From: Molanna angustata
Lineage: Eukaryota; Arthropoda; Insecta; Trichoptera; Molannidae
Reading direction: 5' to 3'
DNA length: 64,000 bases
NCBI GenBank assembly: GCA_963576475.1
Contig: OY754973.1
Coordinates: 11,637,253 to 11,701,252 of the forward strand
Under the pieces are notes generated by a model. The model worked only from the letters and a program-made list of their open reading frames with translations, made no database searches and was not told the DNA's origin. The translations under genes were made by a program, and so were the position numbers. Shown here piece by piece: positions 61,200 through 64,000 of the stretch (positions within the stretch are counted from its first letter, which is position 1; each line of letters starts with the position of its first letter).

Positions 61200-61919
61200 G
61201 ATATAAATGATATAACATCTAATAATTTATGTGGATATAACGTCTAATAATTTAAATTTCATTTGATTGTTGATTTTAAGATTTGGCGCGGCTGGTGTGT
61301 GGGGATACACGCGTGTTTTGTGCTTCCTTTTAGAAGGTAATGATTGATGATGTAGGTATGCATTTTATTGGATCATAGTGTGTGCACAATATAGAAAGTT
61401 CTTTAGAAGCCCCTAATATTCCGAGGCCCCCAGCGTGCTTACGGGGTACCTAATCCGCCACTGATAATTCGTAACGAAACAGTCCCTTGAGATTAACGAA
61501 CAACATTTTTATTCCACAAATACGTTCGTCTTCCACAAATCATATTTTTATGATAATATCAGGAGGAATATTTTTCTCTGTAATTTTATCGGGAAGGAAA
61601 AATGTGTAATATGCATATTGAATTATTGAGAATACGAAATGAAAATGAATTACTTTGTTGATGAAGGCGATTCTTCGTATTGTAGGTATTGCGTACTTTG
61701 TAGGTTACTAAGATACAACCAAAAAAAGTACTTCTTCTTGGAAAATTTTATTTATATTTCGATGATTGATTTTTGGTTTGAGTAACATTGAGCAATATTT
61801 TGTCGTATAACAATTATGTTCTAAATATTAAAACAGATTTACAGGTTGACCGTCTTATTTATAAACGTAAACTATCCACAGTACCGGTGGCTGTGCCTTA
61901 TTAAAAATAAATCTATAGT

Positions 61920-62107
61920 ACCAGGGGGGCAAGTCTGGTTCAATCAGTGAAATCAAAACCCTCACGATTACCCATATCATGAATATAATTATTATATGGA
62001 GTTCTATAATATCTTTAAATGTCATAGAACTCCATACGATAATTATATCCATAATATGGGTTGTCACTTGGGTTTTAATTTCGCCGGTCGGACTAGACTT
62101 GCCCCCA
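61920..62107. mobile_element. Palindromic MITE family B, copy 5, inside an inverted arm
   Basis: It opens ACCAGGGGGGCAAGTCTGG and closes GGACTAGACTTGCCCCC then ATGG. Arms as in copies 1, 2 and 4. Its insertion point can be compared with the opposite arm of the host element (60156-60175), which lacks it. Confidence 0.75.
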
Positions 62108-62316
62108 TGGTTATAGAGTGTGATTAACGAAAAAGTTTACTTATAAACCGTGACTATCTTTATTACGCCTTAATTTCATACATGTACGTCAAGTTAGGAC
62201 AGGTCGAGAGGTTGTTTAACGCTTGACTAACGTGTCATATCAAATAGTATGTCAAAATGGCGGATCTTTCAAATTATTATGTTCCGACGCATATTATTTG
62301 AGATTGACAGAAAAAT

Positions 62317-64000
62317 TTAATACTTATAAGCGATTTTCCTTGTTATTCTTCATCGCAATCGTGTTTACTTTGACTCAACACGGAACAGCGCGGTGTTTGT
62401 TTTCATTTTTCAATTTCAGCTATCAAAAAATAACATGCATTTATCTATTTTTTGACATCTATAAAGCCAATGCGGGCAGGTGAAAAAAATAAATGAGGGT
62501 GTTCGTAAACAATTTACTGAACTAGTAAGTCATATCTTAGTATACGTTTATAAATTATATGTAAATGTATATTATATGTAAATGTATCTATACACAAATA
62601 AACAACGTAATAGACAATAACATAAAACTAGCTCACCTTAGCACAGGCTATGCCTAGTGAGGGGGCTAGTAACAAAGATACAAACAAAAAGATATGGCAC
62701 CAGTGAAGTGGTAAATTGATATTTATTGAAATGAAATAATTTATATCTACTTTCTACATATGTTAACTATGTATGTTTTTGGATAGAAAAAAAAAAAGAT
62801 TCTTTGATACCGATCTTAACTATTTTAGTCGTACCTACATATCTAGTTGCGCGTTTAGTAAGCTATTAAAGAAATAATAGACTGTTATTGTTTCAATATA
62901 TTAAACCATAATTCATGCCTGGGAATAAAGTAGGTACAAATGAAAAAAAAAATCTGAAAAAGGCTATTTTAGTCGTTCACTAGACACGGGACCGTTCAAA
63001 TGTTTGACTATTTTGTCAAAAGATGGGAATCGAGTCGTTCGTCTTTGTACACATAATACAGTGCGAATTTACGACTTATTGAAAGTGAAATTTAAAAGTT
63101 TGACAAAAGCATATAAAGAAATCCTGAAAATTAGTCGATGACAGATCTTATTCGCTGAATGCGTGTTTTTTTTAGTTTCTATGGAAAAAAATATTTCGCC
63201 TCTATAAAAAAATATTATGTAGACATATAAACATTATATCCTTTCATTTTTTAGATAAGATTCAATGTTGTACATAATTTCCAAAGCGTATTTATTTGAT
63301 GGTTGATATAAAAAAAACTGTTTATAGGTATATTAAGTTTTCCGAATTATTATTGATATTATATGAGTAAAAAATAAAATAAAATCATATATCTCCATAA
63401 ATAATTATTTCTTAGTGATAATAATATATAGTTTATTTTTATTTAAATTATGCAATTGTAACATATTTGTAAAAGAAAACAAGAAAAAATCAATAGCTTT
63501 GACTTGCATTATGGCCCGTTTTTTTTATTCTACCAAATCGCATAACAAAATTACTTTTAAAGTCGTCATGTAAATGTCTCAAGGAAAATATATCGATTTT
63601 TGGTACTCGTACAATTTAAGTGAACTTTTCAACATGATCCTCTTATACAAGGCAACTGAAATTTGCAAGGCTAGCTCTCTATGAATGGTAGTAGTTTTTA
63701 AAATAACTCGTGGAAAAAAAAGTTACGTGAAATTATTGTTCCAAAAGTCCTTGAAAAGTCGGTGGAAAATTGAGGCTTGCAATTTTTTATTAAGTTATTG
63801 GGTACTGACTCACAATGGTATTGTTTTCCATAAGCATCACTATTGACCTTTTCCGAAAAAAAAATCATGATCGTAGACCTAATTTTTAGCTACAGTGATT
63901 TTTACTAAAATTTTACAAAAGTGTACATAACTTTTGAACCACTCAATATCGCTAAACATGTGTAGGGGATAAATCGATAGGCAATGAGGTCCCCTACCTC
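62317..64000. other. AT-rich non-coding DNA to the window end
   Basis: No gene or repeat family described here is recognisable. Near 63925 the phrase CATAACTTTTGAACCACTCA resembles the TATAACTTTTGATCCGCTCA segment of the Helentron-like elements, but nothing around it matches. Confidence 0.35.

Larger units (their letters stand above)
59974..62316. mobile_element. 2.3 kb element with ~225 bp terminal inverted arms, superfamily unknown
   Basis: The left arm 59974-60200 (TTTTTGTCTGTCAATTTCAA, GATCCGCCATTTTGAAATAT, CAACCTCTCGACCTGTCCTA, AAGTAAACTTTTTCGTTAAT, TACTATAGAT, TTTACGTTTAT) is mirrored at 61845-62316. The right arm is interrupted by a palindromic MITE and a ~30 bp difference. The interior hosts an RTE insertion. 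No transposase frame is recognisable in the remaining interior. It starts about 10 bases after the end of Helentron-like copy 2. Confidence 0.7.

Overview
The window looks like a piece of an AT-rich insect nuclear genome, most likely a moth or butterfly. The evidence is intron-split genes with GT-AG junctions and a dense, diverse set of transposable elements: RTE, R1-like, CR1/L2/Jockey-like and Penelope-like retroelements, tRNA-derived SINEs, PIF/Harbinger-like and hAT elements, palindromic MITEs and Helentron-like repeats. Short motifs common in Lepidoptera, such as taggtacctac, recur. There is no operon structure, CRISPR array, rRNA or convincing functional tRNA. The taxonomic call is an inference; no search was run.

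Host genes. The best-supported one lies on the minus strand. Its last two exons (41257-41073 and 32210-31964) encode the C-terminal part of an acid sphingomyelinase-like phosphodiesterase, and they join in frame across an 8.86 kb intron full of repeats. A probable terminal exon of an unidentified plus-strand gene is at 386-572. A 34-codon plus-strand exon candidate is at 5893-5994, and a GC-richer open frame of unknown origin is at about 26420-26697. The upstream exons of the sphingomyelinase-like gene were not found up to 64000.

Region by region. 1-9.4 kb: end of one gene, a possible internal exon of another, several MITEs, a ~65 bp tandem repeat and a LINE tail. 9.4-14.5 kb: a nearly complete R1-like non-LTR retrotransposon with two overlapping ORFs. 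14.5-26 kb: SINEs, LINE ends, a cluster of GC-rich micro-hairpins, a segmental duplication split by an RTE insertion, a perfect palindromic MITE with a 5 bp target duplication, and an inverted Helentron-like element. 27-32 kb: very AT-rich, partly perhaps the 3' UTR of the sphingomyelinase-like gene. 32.2-41.1 kb: the intron, holding satellite DNA, a truncated R1-like copy, a Jockey-like fragment, an RTE copy with a 13 bp target duplication, and a Harbinger-like element that carries a MADF-like ORF remnant and a nested LINE. 42-64 kb: a mosaic of Penelope-like, hAT, RTE, Helentron-like and foldback elements, ending in an element with ~225 bp inverted arms (59974-62316) that hosts an RTE copy and a palindromic MITE.

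The most interesting signals are hammerhead-ribozyme-like folds at the ends of Penelope-like fragments (strong at 45.7 kb and twice at 50.7-50.9 kb, decayed at 15.7, 30.3 and 55.1 kb); the Helentron-like family with subterminal inverted repeats, a central GT microsatellite and a 3' hairpin; six GC hairpins sharing a TNC loop at 18.15-18.27 kb; and a conserved 3' UTR block shared by two divergent R1-like elements. I see no clearly new multi-gene system; the novelty here is in mobile-element architecture.
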